This document shows positions 8,117-16,794 of a stretch of DNA of 64,000 nucleotides, in pieces (positions within the stretch are counted from its first letter, which is position 1; every line of letters begins with the position of its first letter). Both the position numbers and the translations under genes were made by a program. The notes beneath the pieces are model-generated. The model was given only the letters and a program-made list of their open reading frames with translations. It did no database searches and was not told where the DNA came from. The DNA comes from PALSA-1006 sp037140475 (lineage in GTDB: Bacteria; Pseudomonadota; Gammaproteobacteria; Burkholderiales; Gallionellaceae): positions 1 to 64,000 of the forward strand of contig JBAXEJ010000001.1 in assembly GCA_037140475.1 (NCBI GenBank). Direction: 5' to 3'.

Positions 8117-9070
8117 ATGGGCAATATTGGTGAACTATGGATGTGGGGGGCATTTATTGCTTTTGTGCTCGTCATGTTGGCACTCGATCTTTTTGTTTTT
8201 GGCGGTCGCATGTCCCACAAAGTCAGCGTTCGGGAAGCGGCTGCATGGTCAGTCGGCTGGTTATCATTAGCTTTAGTTTTCAATGCGCTCTTGTGGTGGT
8301 ATCTGCGCGACGCGGCAGGAGAAGAAGTCGCCAATGCAAAAGCGATAGAATTTCTTACTGGCTATGTGATCGAAAAGTCTCTTTCTGTCGATAACGTTTT
8401 CGTTTTTCTAATGATATTCGGTGCGTTTCAAGTTGCGCCTGAACTGCAACGCCGCGTCTTACTCTACGGTGTCCTCGGAGCCATCGTATTGCGAGCGGTA
8501 ATGATTTTAGCGGGTGCTTGGGTGGTGAGCGAGTTTCACTGGGTGCTCTACATCTTTGGAGCGTTTTTAGTGATCACAGGTATCCGCATGCTGGTGATGG
8601 CGGAAACAGTGCCTGATTTAAATAATAACCCTGTACTTATTTTTGCACGAAAGCATCTTCGTATTTCTAATGAAAATCACGGCGAACACTTCATTGTCAC
8701 AAAAAATGGGATACGCTATTTCACCCCTTTATTTTTAGTTTTATTGCTAGTCGAAGTTTCTGATGTTGTATTTGCCGTGGATTCTATTCCCGCAATTTTT
8801 GCGATTACCACCGACCCGTTTATCGTTTTTACCTCTAACATTTTTGCCATCATGGGGCTACGCGCCTTGTACTTTTTGCTGGCCGATATGGCGGACCGCT
8901 TCCACTTGTTGAAATATGGCTTGGCATTAGTGCTTACGTTTATCGGGGCAAAAATGTTGATCGCGCCTTGGTACCATGTTCCTACGGCTGCATCATTATT
9001 GTTCGTGGTCGTACTGATTGGCGCCTCGGTGGTTGCCAGTTTGATTGCTACTAGGCATTCTTCATCTTAG
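8117..9070 (+). CDS. TerC/Alx-family membrane protein
   Basis: A 317-residue integral membrane protein of the TerC family, closest to the Alx branch, with about eight or nine hydrophobic helices. The conserved acidic pairs within membranes are present: EKSLSVDNVFVF near residues 92-103 and EVSDVVFAVDSIPAIFAI near residues 216-233. Alx-type proteins are linked to manganese export and alkaline stress, and some TerC proteins to metalation of exported enzymes. In E. coli alx is controlled by a yybP-ykoY manganese riboswitch, but the 87-base leader here shows no such element. It stands alone between cbbR and a diguanylate cyclase, so context adds nothing. Confidence 0.9.
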   Translation: MGNIGELWMWGAFIAFVLVMLALDLFVFGGRMSHKVSVREAAAWSVGWLSLALVFNALLWWYLRDAAGEEVANAKAIEFLTGYVIEKSLSVDNVFVFLMIFGAFQVAPELQRRVLLYGVLGAIVLRAVMILAGAWVVSEFHWVLYIFGAFLVITGIRMLVMAETVPDLNNNPVLIFARKHLRISNENHGEHFIVTKNGIRYFTPLFLVLLLVEVSDVVFAVDSIPAIFAITTDPFIVFTSNIFAIMGLRALYFLLADMADRFHLLKYGLALVLTFIGAKMLIAPWYHVPTAASLLFVVVLIGASVVASLIATRHSSS

Positions 9071-9089
9071 AAAAATCAAACTACCCAAC

Positions 9090-9120
9090 TGCGGACAAAC
9101 GGAAATTATTTCCGCAATTT
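9090..9120 (+). terminator. Possible terminator after the TerC gene
   Basis: TGCGGA at 9090 can pair with TCCGCA at 9111, and an inner palindrome CGGAAAT-T-ATTTCCG lies at 9100-9114. The following bases are only partly T-rich, so the call is weak. Confidence 0.35.
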
Positions 9121-9244
9121 CTCATAGGGATAAATGCTATGGGGCCTGCGCATTTCGCGACAAGTCAAAAACCAAGACGCCCTACTGAATGAGTTTTGTA
9201 CGGTGTGCGGGTAGATAAGATTGCCGCGATAATGCTCTACCCAT

Positions 9245-10477
9245 TTACGCAGCTAACACAACGCGATTTTTTCCCGCGCGCTTTGCTTGATACATCGCAT
9301 TGTCAGCCGCATTCAGAATTGTTTCTGAATTTTTTCCATGTATCGGAAAAATTGCTGCGCCGATACTCGCCCCTACCTTGCAATCATGACCTCCGCAGCT
9401 CATCGGCATCCCTATCGTTTGCAATATGCGTTCTCCAATTGTTTGGACATCGGGCTGGTTATTGATTTCGTACAAAATTACGACGAACTCATCCCCGCCT
9501 AAGCGGGCGATAAAACCTTCACTCGCTACCGCTTCGCGCAATTTTTGTGCAATAGTAATTAGCACCTTGTCCCCAACTTCATGTCCAAAGTTATCGTTAA
9601 CAGGTTTAAAGCCATCAATATCAATGAACAAAACTGAGAATGCTTTATTGGCACTAACTATTGCAGCTAAGTGACTCGTGAAGCTCGCCCTGTTGGGTAA
9701 GCCAGTCAAGATGTCATGTAGGGCCAAGTGTTCAATTTGCTCTCTGTCTGCTTCTTCTTGAGAAATGTCTCGTACCAATCCGATGAACTGTGTGCCCACT
9801 ACGCTTTCTACTTTCGTTACGGCCAAGTGCATTGGAAATATTTCACCGTTCTTGCGTAGACCCTGAACTTTCCTCCCAACACCAATCACCTTTGGAATGT
9901 TGGTTGAAAGATAGTTATGAAGATAACCATCGTGTTGCGCCTTATACGGTTGTGGCATCAGCATATTGACGTTTTTCCCCATTACCTCGTTTGGTGCATA
10001 TCCGAAGATCTTCTCCGCCGCTAAATTAAAGCGCTGCACCATGCCGTTTTGGTCGATGGTTAGAATGCCTTCATGCACATTTTCGAGAACACCAAAAAAA
10101 CTATTTTGTAAATCTACAATTCGTTGCTTTGAACGCATGCGTGCAATCAGCACATCAAAATCTACTGGCTTAGTGAGATAGTCGTCCGCCCCCGCTTCTA
10201 GCCCTTTAATCAAGTCTTCATTTGAGACGAGGCTAGTTAGCATCGTGATTGGAATCCATTTTTTGACAGGAATCGCCTTGATTCGACGAGTTGCCTCAAT
10301 GCCATCCATATTCGGCATCACTACATCCATCAAAACTAAATCAGGCGGTTCAGCGGCGAACTGCTCAATTGCCGCGACTCCATCCGTAACATGGGTGACA
10401 CGATGACCGCTATCCTCAAGTGCCTTGATTATCGGCAGAGCGATCATTTTCGAGTCTTCAGCAAACAGAATGTGCAA
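9245..10477 (-). CDS. REC-PAS-GGDEF diguanylate cyclase with FixL-like PAS
   Basis: A 410-residue signalling protein. Residues 1-120 are a receiver domain with acidic residues Glu7/Asp8, phospho-acceptor Asp51 and Lys103. Residues about 125-240 are a PAS domain; its stretch LMPQPYKAQHDGYLHNYL and the later VIGVGRKVQG match the haem PAS of FixL, with His182 and Arg202 at the positions of the haem ligand and the O2-sensing arginine. Residues about 248-410 are a GGDEF domain with intact GGDEF (327-331), so cyclic-di-GMP synthesis is likely. The RxxD inhibitory site before GGDEF is missing. A TTG two codons upstream is better spaced from the AAGGGGG ribosome site and may be the true start. No partner kinase lies beside it. 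Confidence 0.9.
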   Translation of the reverse strand: MHILFAEDSKMIALPIIKALEDSGHRVTHVTDGVAAIEQFAAEPPDLVLMDVVMPNMDGIEATRRIKAIPVKKWIPITMLTSLVSNEDLIKGLEAGADDYLTKPVDFDVLIARMRSKQRIVDLQNSFFGVLENVHEGILTIDQNGMVQRFNLAAEKIFGYAPNEVMGKNVNMLMPQPYKAQHDGYLHNYLSTNIPKVIGVGRKVQGLRKNGEIFPMHLAVTKVESVVGTQFIGLVRDISQEEADREQIEHLALHDILTGLPNRASFTSHLAAIVSANKAFSVLFIDIDGFKPVNDNFGHEVGDKVLITIAQKLREAVASEGFIARLGGDEFVVILYEINNQPDVQTIGERILQTIGMPMSCGGHDCKVGASIGAAIFPIHGKNSETILNAADNAMYQAKRAGKNRVVLAA

Positions 10478-10591
10478 TTTGAATCCCCCTTGATGTGTAG
10501 CTTCAGTTTTGAACAGGAGTCTAACAAGTTTTTATTGCTCGTGTGCCGTGCTCACTCACATAAGCCCCCTCAGTATTGATTGCTTCTTTGC

Positions 10592-11887
10592 TTATGTTTT
10601 ATTTATGTAGCGGCAATACGTTTCTCGTATGAAAAATGTGGCGACCAAACCCACGAGAGAAAATCCCAGCATAATGAATATGCCTGCTTGATAGTCACTT
10701 GCACTTAATTTAGTACCTGCTGTCATCACATGTTGCCGGTCTATCGACCACCCCACCAACGGTTGCATAATTGCTGTGCCGAGAAAGCCACCGATGTTAA
10801 CCACGCTTGTCGCCATACCGGATAGAGCGTGAGGGTTTACTTCTTTGGCGCATGACCAACTCAAAGTAAAACTCGGTGCACTTAGCCCCATCACCAAGAA
10901 AAGTGTATGAGTCGCAAAACTATCCAATTGCCAATTTAAGAGCATGGGTAACCATGTTGCGCTATAAATCATTGCCCCTGCAATCATGATCGGTTTACGT
11001 CTCCCTATTTTGTCTGACAAGGTCCCGATAAAAAATGCACCCAGCGCAAAACCAGCCAACAGCAAGGTTGTGTGTTCCGTTGCGATAGCGCGGCTCATGC
11101 CATAAACATCTCGCAAGTAGGGCACTGCCCATAAGCCTGCGAAGGCAAAGAGGGAACCCGCTAACCCTAAATTTACCCACAGGCCAGGCCAAGTATCTTT
11201 GTTTTTTAATACGACAAGTAGGCCGTCATACCAATGTGCATCGTGTTGTGGATGCGCTTCTTTGCCGTCTAGCTCGCGCAGGCTAGGTAAGTTAGCTTGG
11301 CTTGGATTATCACTCACGAGCGACCATGCAAGTGCAGCTAACACTATCGAGATCAATCCGACTATTTCAAACACAGTGCGCCATGATACGAAATTGAGTG
11401 ACCATGCCAGAGGTGACGCGGCCAGTAATGAGCCCGCATTGCCCAGCAAGATGGTTGCGCCTGTTACGGTTGCAAAGTGTCGATCATGAAACCATGCTGC
11501 ATTTAATTTCAACATGGCGATAAATGTAACTGACACACCAAGCCCAACAAGTAGCCTTCCCACCGAAGCAACTATCAAGCTGTCTGCCATACCGAAAATG
11601 ATTGCGCCAAACCCACCAATGATGCCGCCGATTGTAACAATGCGTTTTGGGCCGAGGGTATCCACCAAAATTCCGGTAGGGATTTGCATCAACATATAGA
11701 CGTAAAAATAGGTTGCCGCTAATCCGCCTAATGCACTACCGCTCGCATTAAATGCTTGTTGCAAGTCTCCTGAAATAGCTGCAGGTGCAAAGCGATGAAA
11801 AAATGATAAGACATAGGCGAGCCCTACGACGATGAAGGCGGTCCACCTAAGTTTTACTAACTGTTTTTTTTGCTCTGCGTTTAACAT
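10592..11887 (-). CDS. MFS transporter
   Basis: A 431-residue major facilitator superfamily transporter with about 12 membrane helices in two halves joined by a hydrophilic loop (about residues 195-222). The loop between helices 2 and 3 carries DTLGPKRIV, the usual MFS motif A position, and the second half has a related SDKIGRRKP. The early FFHRFAPA segment is shared with a group of proteobacterial MFS carriers of unclear substrate. It lies 64 bases downstream of fba with a strong terminator between, so it is probably a separate unit. The substrate cannot be predicted. Confidence 0.88.
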   Translation of the reverse strand: MLNAEQKKQLVKLRWTAFIVVGLAYVLSFFHRFAPAAISGDLQQAFNASGSALGGLAATYFYVYMLMQIPTGILVDTLGPKRIVTIGGIIGGFGAIIFGMADSLIVASVGRLLVGLGVSVTFIAMLKLNAAWFHDRHFATVTGATILLGNAGSLLAASPLAWSLNFVSWRTVFEIVGLISIVLAALAWSLVSDNPSQANLPSLRELDGKEAHPQHDAHWYDGLLVVLKNKDTWPGLWVNLGLAGSLFAFAGLWAVPYLRDVYGMSRAIATEHTTLLLAGFALGAFFIGTLSDKIGRRKPIMIAGAMIYSATWLPMLLNWQLDSFATHTLFLVMGLSAPSFTLSWSCAKEVNPHALSGMATSVVNIGGFLGTAIMQPLVGWSIDRQHVMTAGTKLSASDYQAGIFIMLGFSLVGLVATFFIRETYCRYINKT

Positions 11888-11902
11888 TTTTCTCGCCGAA
11901 AC

Positions 11903-11924
11903 AAAAAGCGACCCGAAGGCCGCT
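11903..11924 (-). terminator. Rho-independent terminator after fba
   Basis: A 7-bp stem (11907-11913 against 11918-11924, with one G-T pair) closed by a TTCG tetraloop on the minus strand and followed by five T. It ends the tkt-gapA-pgk-pyk-fba operon. Confidence 0.87.
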
Positions 11925-11951
11925 CTTTGCTATCAATCACATTAAGTAATC

Positions 11952-13016
11952 TTATTTTACAATCGCGTTCAACTCGCCTTTAATGTAACGCATTGCCATT
12001 GCATCCAAAGCGATTGGCTTGATTTTGCCAGCTTGGCCTGCAGCACCAAATGCTTCGTAACGTGCTTTGCAGATTGCTTTCATTGCTTTGGTTGTTTCAG
12101 CCAAGAATTTACGTGGGTCAAAGTCTTTAGGGTTTTGCACCAAATAGCGACGTGTTGCGCCAGTGGAAGCCATACGCAAGTCAGTGTCGATGTTTACTTT
12201 ACGCACACCGTGCTTGATACCTTCAACAATTTCTTCAACCGGTACGCCGTAAGTCTGTGGCATTTGGCCGCCGAATTCATTGATGATCTTCAACCACTCT
12301 TGTGGCACAGATGAAGAACCATGCATGACAAGGTGAGTGTTAGGAATGCGTGCGTGGATTTCTTTGATGCGGCTGATCGCCAATGTATCGCCTGTGGGCG
12401 GCTTGGTGAACTTGTAAGCACCGTGGGAAGTACCAATCGCAATCGCCAACGCGTCCACTTGAGTTGCCTTAACGAATTCAGCGGCCTCATTCGGATCCGT
12501 CAACAACTGGTCGTGGCTCAATACGCCTTCAGCGCCGTGGCCGTCTTCCTTTTCGCCGTGGCCTGATTCCAATGAACCCAAACAACCCAACTCGCCCTCA
12601 ACCGAAACGCCCACTGCGTGAGACATTTCAACAACGTTGCGAGTTACGTTTACGTTGTATTCGAATGAAGAAGGTGTCTTGCCGTCGGTCATCAAAGAAC
12701 CGTCCATCATCACACTGGAGAAGCCAGACTTAATCGCGTTGATACAAACTGCTGGAGAAGCACCGTGATCTTGGTGCATAACCACTGGAATGTGTGGATA
12801 CATTTCAACTGCCGCTTCAATCAGGTGGCGCAAAAAAGGCTCGCCCGCATATTTACGAGCGCCTGCAGATCCTTGCATGATTACTGGGCTGTTAGTCTCA
12901 TCAGCCGCTTCCATAATTGCTTTAACTTGCTCTAGGTTGTTAACGTTGAAAGCAGGCAAGCCATAGCTGTGCTCTGCTGCATGATCTAATAGTTGACGCA
13001 ACGATACGAGTGCCAT
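11952..13016 (-). CDS. fba: Fructose-bisphosphate aldolase class II
   Basis: A 354-residue class II, zinc-dependent aldolase of the CbbA type. It condenses dihydroxyacetone phosphate with glyceraldehyde-3-phosphate, and in autotrophs also with erythrose-4-phosphate. Zinc-site and catalytic motifs are present: VVMHQDHGAS near residues 78-87, VEGELGCLG, the glycine-rich IGTSHGAYKF, and LVMHGSSSVP. The long form with KVNIDTDLR near the C-terminus matches betaproteobacterial enzymes. It is the last gene of the tkt-gapA-pgk-pyk-fba unit, 41 bases after pyk, and is followed by a terminator. An AAGGAG ribosome site precedes the start. Confidence 0.96.
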   Translation of the reverse strand: MALVSLRQLLDHAAEHSYGLPAFNVNNLEQVKAIMEAADETNSPVIMQGSAGARKYAGEPFLRHLIEAAVEMYPHIPVVMHQDHGASPAVCINAIKSGFSSVMMDGSLMTDGKTPSSFEYNVNVTRNVVEMSHAVGVSVEGELGCLGSLESGHGEKEDGHGAEGVLSHDQLLTDPNEAAEFVKATQVDALAIAIGTSHGAYKFTKPPTGDTLAISRIKEIHARIPNTHLVMHGSSSVPQEWLKIINEFGGQMPQTYGVPVEEIVEGIKHGVRKVNIDTDLRMASTGATRRYLVQNPKDFDPRKFLAETTKAMKAICKARYEAFGAAGQAGKIKPIALDAMAMRYIKGELNAIVK

Positions 13017-13057
13017 TTTTTTCTCCTTACTGATTAATCAAAAAATCTTAACTATAT

Positions 13058-14494
13058 TTATTTTTTGTGGTCGCCCACTTTAACAATTTTCATTGTGTTG
13101 GTGTGGCCGGCTTTACCAACGGATTCACCAATCGTCATCACAATCAAATCACCCTCTTCAACGGCACCGATTTTGATCAACTCATTTTCAGCCTCTATCA
13201 GCGTTGCCGATGGGTCTTTTGATGTTGGTTTAAATGCAACGGGATGAACCCCACTGAACAATGTAGCTTTGCTGAGCGTACCTTTAACGGGCGTCAGTGC
13301 GAAAATTGGCGCGCCTGCATTTACACGAGACATCCACAATGCGGTCGAGCCTGATTGCGTCAACGCCACAATCGCTTTCACTTTAAAGTGCGATGCCGCG
13401 TACAGCGCTGACATCGCAATCGACTGGTCTACGCGTGTAAACTTTGTGTGCTCTAATCGATGATCGGCGCCGCTACTTTCGATTTCTTTTTCGGCTTGCT
13501 TGCAGATACGCACCATTGCCTCAATGGTTTCAACTGGGTAGTCGCCTACCGCTGTTTCTGCCGACAACATCACTGCATCGGTACCATCCAACACTGCGTT
13601 AGCAACATCAGAAACTTCCGCTCTTGTTGGAATAGGTGCCGTGATCATCGACTCCATCATTTGCGTTGCGGTAATAACCAGTTTGTTGCGAGCACGCGCC
13701 ATTTTAATCATGCGCTTTTGCAAGCCAGGTACAGCTGCATCACCCACTTCTACCGAGAGATCGCCACGCGCCACCATGATGGCATCAGAAGCATCGATAA
13801 TTTCTGCCAATACTGGAATCGCTTCTGCTCGCTCAATCTTTGCCATCAACATGCACTTGCCACCTACATCGTGCATTAACTGACGCGCCAATTTCATATC
13901 ATCCGCTGAACGTGGAAATGAAACCGCCAAATAATCAGCCTCAATCATTACGGCAGTCTTGAGGTCCTCTTTATCTTTCTCTGTCAGCGCTGGTGCAGTG
14001 AGTCCACCGCCTTTGCGGTTGATGCCTTTGTTGTTAGACAAAATACCGCCGCGAACAACTTTGCAGATAACTTGCGAGCCTTTTACTTCGATAACATCAA
14101 ACTCCAACATGCCGTCGTTCAAAAGCAGAACATCGCCTTTAACAACATCATTGGGCAACTCTTTGTAGTCCAAGCCAACACGCTCTTGGTTGCCGAGCTC
14201 ATTCCATTCCGCATCGAGAATAAAGGTATCGCCAGGCGCCAAGTTGATCTTGTCGTTTTGAAACTTTCTAACGCGAATTTTAGGGCCCTGCAAATCAGCC
14301 AAAATACCCACGGTGCGCCCTACATTTGCTGCCGCTGTGCGCACAATGGTTGCTCGATTCATGTGGTCTTGAGCAGAGCCGTGAGAAAAGTTCATACGTA
14401 CCACATCCACGCCAGCGCGGATGATGGCCTCCAACGACTTTAGGTCGTTGGTTGCAGGGCCTAAGGTTGCTACTATTTTTGTTCTACGAAGCAT
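13058..14494 (-). CDS. pyk: Pyruvate kinase
   Basis: A 478-residue pyruvate kinase, converting phosphoenolpyruvate and ADP to pyruvate and ATP. Family signatures are VVRMNFSHGS near the N-terminus, the catalytic-lysine region LMAKIERAEAI, and MVARGDLSVEVG. The C-terminal allosteric domain is complete. In an autotroph it drains fixed carbon from 3-phosphoglycerate towards the TCA cycle and biosynthesis. It sits between pgk and fba, 14 bases after the pgk stop. Confidence 0.96.
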   Translation of the reverse strand: MLRRTKIVATLGPATNDLKSLEAIIRAGVDVVRMNFSHGSAQDHMNRATIVRTAAANVGRTVGILADLQGPKIRVRKFQNDKINLAPGDTFILDAEWNELGNQERVGLDYKELPNDVVKGDVLLLNDGMLEFDVIEVKGSQVICKVVRGGILSNNKGINRKGGGLTAPALTEKDKEDLKTAVMIEADYLAVSFPRSADDMKLARQLMHDVGGKCMLMAKIERAEAIPVLAEIIDASDAIMVARGDLSVEVGDAAVPGLQKRMIKMARARNKLVITATQMMESMITAPIPTRAEVSDVANAVLDGTDAVMLSAETAVGDYPVETIEAMVRICKQAEKEIESSGADHRLEHTKFTRVDQSIAMSALYAASHFKVKAIVALTQSGSTALWMSRVNAGAPIFALTPVKGTLSKATLFSGVHPVAFKPTSKDPSATLIEAENELIKIGAVEEGDLIVMTIGESVGKAGHTNTMKIVKVGDHKK

Positions 14495-14508
14495 GTAATT
14501 CCTAGTGT

Positions 14509-15693
14509 TTATTTATTTGCAGCACGTTGTTCCAAGATTTCTACCGCTGGCAATGTCTTGCCCTCTAAGAACTCAAGGAATGCTCCACCGGCCGTTGAGA
14601 TGTAAGACACTTTATCAAAGATGTCGTACTTTTGAATTGCAGCAATAGTGTCACCACCACCCGCCAAAGTGAATGCCTTGGTGTTTGCAATGGCCATAGC
14701 GATGGTCTTTGTACCTTCGCCAAACTGATCAAACTCAAACACGCCCACTGGGCCATTCCAAACTACGGTGCCAGCTTTCATAATGACGTCAGCAATTTCT
14801 TGAGCAGACTTAGGGCCAATGTCAAAAATCATATCGTCATCAACAACTTCGTCCGCTGTTTTTTGCACTGCAGGCTCATTTGCATCAAACTTCTTACCGC
14901 AGACCACGTCTACTGCGATAGGAATGGTTGCGCCACGTGCTGACATTTTTTTCATTAATGCTTGCGCGGTTGGCACTAGGTCATCTTCACACAAAGACTT
15001 GCCGACTTTTTTGCCTGCCGCTTTGAGGAAGGTGTTGGCGATACCACCACCCACCACCAGCTGCTCACACTTCTCAGATAGAGACTCCAACACAGTTAGC
15101 TTAGTGGAAACTTTTGAACCACCCACGATAGCAACCATTGGACGTGCAGGATTCAACAATGCTTTAGTGAGCGCTTCCAATTCCTCGGTCAACAAAATAC
15201 CTGCCGCCGCCACTGGTGCAAACTTCGCCACCCCGTGAGTAGAGGCTTCAGCACGGTGAGCGGTACCGAATGCGTCCATTACAAACACATCGCACAATGC
15301 TGCGTATTTTTTAGACGTTTCATCGAGTGATTTTTTCTCGCCTTTATTGAAACGGCAGTTTTCCAACAGTACCAGCTCGCCCTCAGCAACTTCAAAACCA
15401 CCATCAACCCAATCTTTAATTAGACGTACCGGCTTACCGAGCTTGCTAGAGATTACATCTGCAACTGGCTTGAGTGAGTTTTCTTCGGAGTAAACGCCTT
15501 CTTCTGGACGTCCTAGGTGTGAAGTTACCATCACGCGTGCGCCAGCTTTAAGCGCTGCGTTGATTGTTGCCATTGATGCTGTGATACGCGCATCAGAAGT
15601 TACCTTGCCATCTTTAACAGGAACATTGAGATCAGAACGAATAAATACGCGTTTGCCTTTGAGAGACAAATCAGTCATTTTAATAACAGCCAT
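14509..15693 (-). CDS. pgk: Phosphoglycerate kinase
   Basis: A 394-residue phosphoglycerate kinase, which uses ATP to make 1,3-bisphosphoglycerate in the Calvin cycle and runs the reverse way in glycolysis. The N-terminal signature RVFIRSDLNVPVKDG and the nucleotide-binding AGGGDTIAAI are both clear. Length is standard. It lies downstream of gapA, but a strong hairpin with T-rich flank stands between the two genes, so expression of pgk and later genes may depend on read-through or on a promoter in that gap. Confidence 0.97.
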   Translation of the reverse strand: MAVIKMTDLSLKGKRVFIRSDLNVPVKDGKVTSDARITASMATINAALKAGARVMVTSHLGRPEEGVYSEENSLKPVADVISSKLGKPVRLIKDWVDGGFEVAEGELVLLENCRFNKGEKKSLDETSKKYAALCDVFVMDAFGTAHRAEASTHGVAKFAPVAAAGILLTEELEALTKALLNPARPMVAIVGGSKVSTKLTVLESLSEKCEQLVVGGGIANTFLKAAGKKVGKSLCEDDLVPTAQALMKKMSARGATIPIAVDVVCGKKFDANEPAVQKTADEVVDDDMIFDIGPKSAQEIADVIMKAGTVVWNGPVGVFEFDQFGEGTKTIAMAIANTKAFTLAGGGDTIAAIQKYDIFDKVSYISTAGGAFLEFLEGKTLPAVEILEQRAANK

Positions 15694-15723
15694 GATTTTT
15701 CCTTTGAACAGAACTGTATAAAC

Positions 15724-15752
15724 AAAAGGGCTGGCACTTGGCCAGCCCTTTT
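15724..15752 (-). terminator. Hairpin between gapA and pgk
   Basis: A perfect 12-bp inverted repeat (AAAAGGGCTGGC and GCCAGCCCTTTT) with a 5-base loop. On the minus strand the 3' arm ends in four T. It has the form of an intrinsic terminator but lies inside an apparent operon. It may attenuate transcription or protect the tkt-gapA transcript from decay. Confidence 0.7.
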
Positions 15753-15762
15753 ATCAGCTTTA

Positions 15763-16764
15763 TTACTTAGCGATGTGACCAACCAAACGCATCAGGTTGC
15801 AGGTATAGCCATATTCATTGTCATACCAAGCAACTACCTTAACGAAGGTAGGATCAAGTGCAATACCTGCCTCAGCATCAAACACGGAAGGGCATGTGTA
15901 ACCACGGAAGTCAGTGGAAACCACTTTCTCTTTAGTGAAACCCAATACGCCTTTGAGAGGACCACTTTCAGAAGCCGCTTTCATCACGGCAACGATTTCG
16001 TCGTAAGTTGCCGGCTTGTTTAATTCACAAGTCAGGTCAACCACAGAAACGTCAGAGGTTGGTACACGGAACGCCATACCAGTGAGCTTTTTATTGAGCT
16101 CAGGAATAACAATACCCACCGCTTTAGCAGCACCAGTGGATGATGGAATGATGTTTTCCAAAATACCACGACCGCCGCGCCAATCTTTGTTTGAAGGACC
16201 ATCAACCGTTTTTTGAGTAGCGGTTGCTGCGTGCACTGTTGTCATCAGGCCGCGCTTGATGCCAAACGCATCATTCAACACTTTAGCAACTGGCGCCAAG
16301 GCGTTGGTGGTGCAAGATGCAGCAGAAACAATCGCCTCACCCTTGTATTTGTCGTGGTTCACGCCGTACACAAACATCGGTGAAGTATCTTTACAAGGAG
16401 CTGACATCACTACTTTTTTAGCGCCTGCTGCAATGTGTTTTTGGCAGCCTGGCTCATCTAAGAAGAAGCCCGTACATTCAATGATGATGTCCGCGCCTAC
16501 TTCGTTCCACTTCAAATTTGCTGGATCTTTTTCTGCTGTTAAACGGATTTTTTTGCCGTTTACAACAAGGTTACTTCCTTCCACTGCCACGTCGCCATTG
16601 AAGCGGCCGTGAACTGAGTCGTACTTCAACATATATGCTAAGTAGTCTGGCTCGAGCAAGTCGTTAATTGCAACAACTTCAATTTCAGGAAAATCTTTAG
16701 CTGCCGCACGGAATACCATACGACCAATACGACCAAAACCGTTAATGCCGACTTTAATTGCCAT
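15763..16764 (-). CDS. gapA: Glyceraldehyde-3-phosphate dehydrogenase type I
   Basis: A 333-residue GAPDH. The N-terminal GINGFGRIGRMVFRAA is the dinucleotide-binding fold, the catalytic cysteine lies in SAASCTTNALAPV, and the substrate site SSTGAAKAVG is intact. The VVAINDL motif has an aspartate at the position that usually favours NAD over NADP. It serves both glycolysis and the reductive step of the Calvin cycle. It follows tkt by 30 bases. Confidence 0.96.
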   Translation of the reverse strand: MAIKVGINGFGRIGRMVFRAAAKDFPEIEVVAINDLLEPDYLAYMLKYDSVHGRFNGDVAVEGSNLVVNGKKIRLTAEKDPANLKWNEVGADIIIECTGFFLDEPGCQKHIAAGAKKVVMSAPCKDTSPMFVYGVNHDKYKGEAIVSAASCTTNALAPVAKVLNDAFGIKRGLMTTVHAATATQKTVDGPSNKDWRGGRGILENIIPSSTGAAKAVGIVIPELNKKLTGMAFRVPTSDVSVVDLTCELNKPATYDEIVAVMKAASESGPLKGVLGFTKEKVVSTDFRGYTCPSVFDAEAGIALDPTFVKVVAWYDNEYGYTCNLMRLVGHIAK

Positions 16765-16794
16765 TTTTCATCTCTCCCTTAGTTAATTTAATTT

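Noticed and set aside
9209..9242. Inverted repeat GGGTAGA/TCTACCC next to the diguanylate cyclase stop
   Set aside because: The 20-base loop and lack of a T run make it a poor terminator, and no other role is supported.
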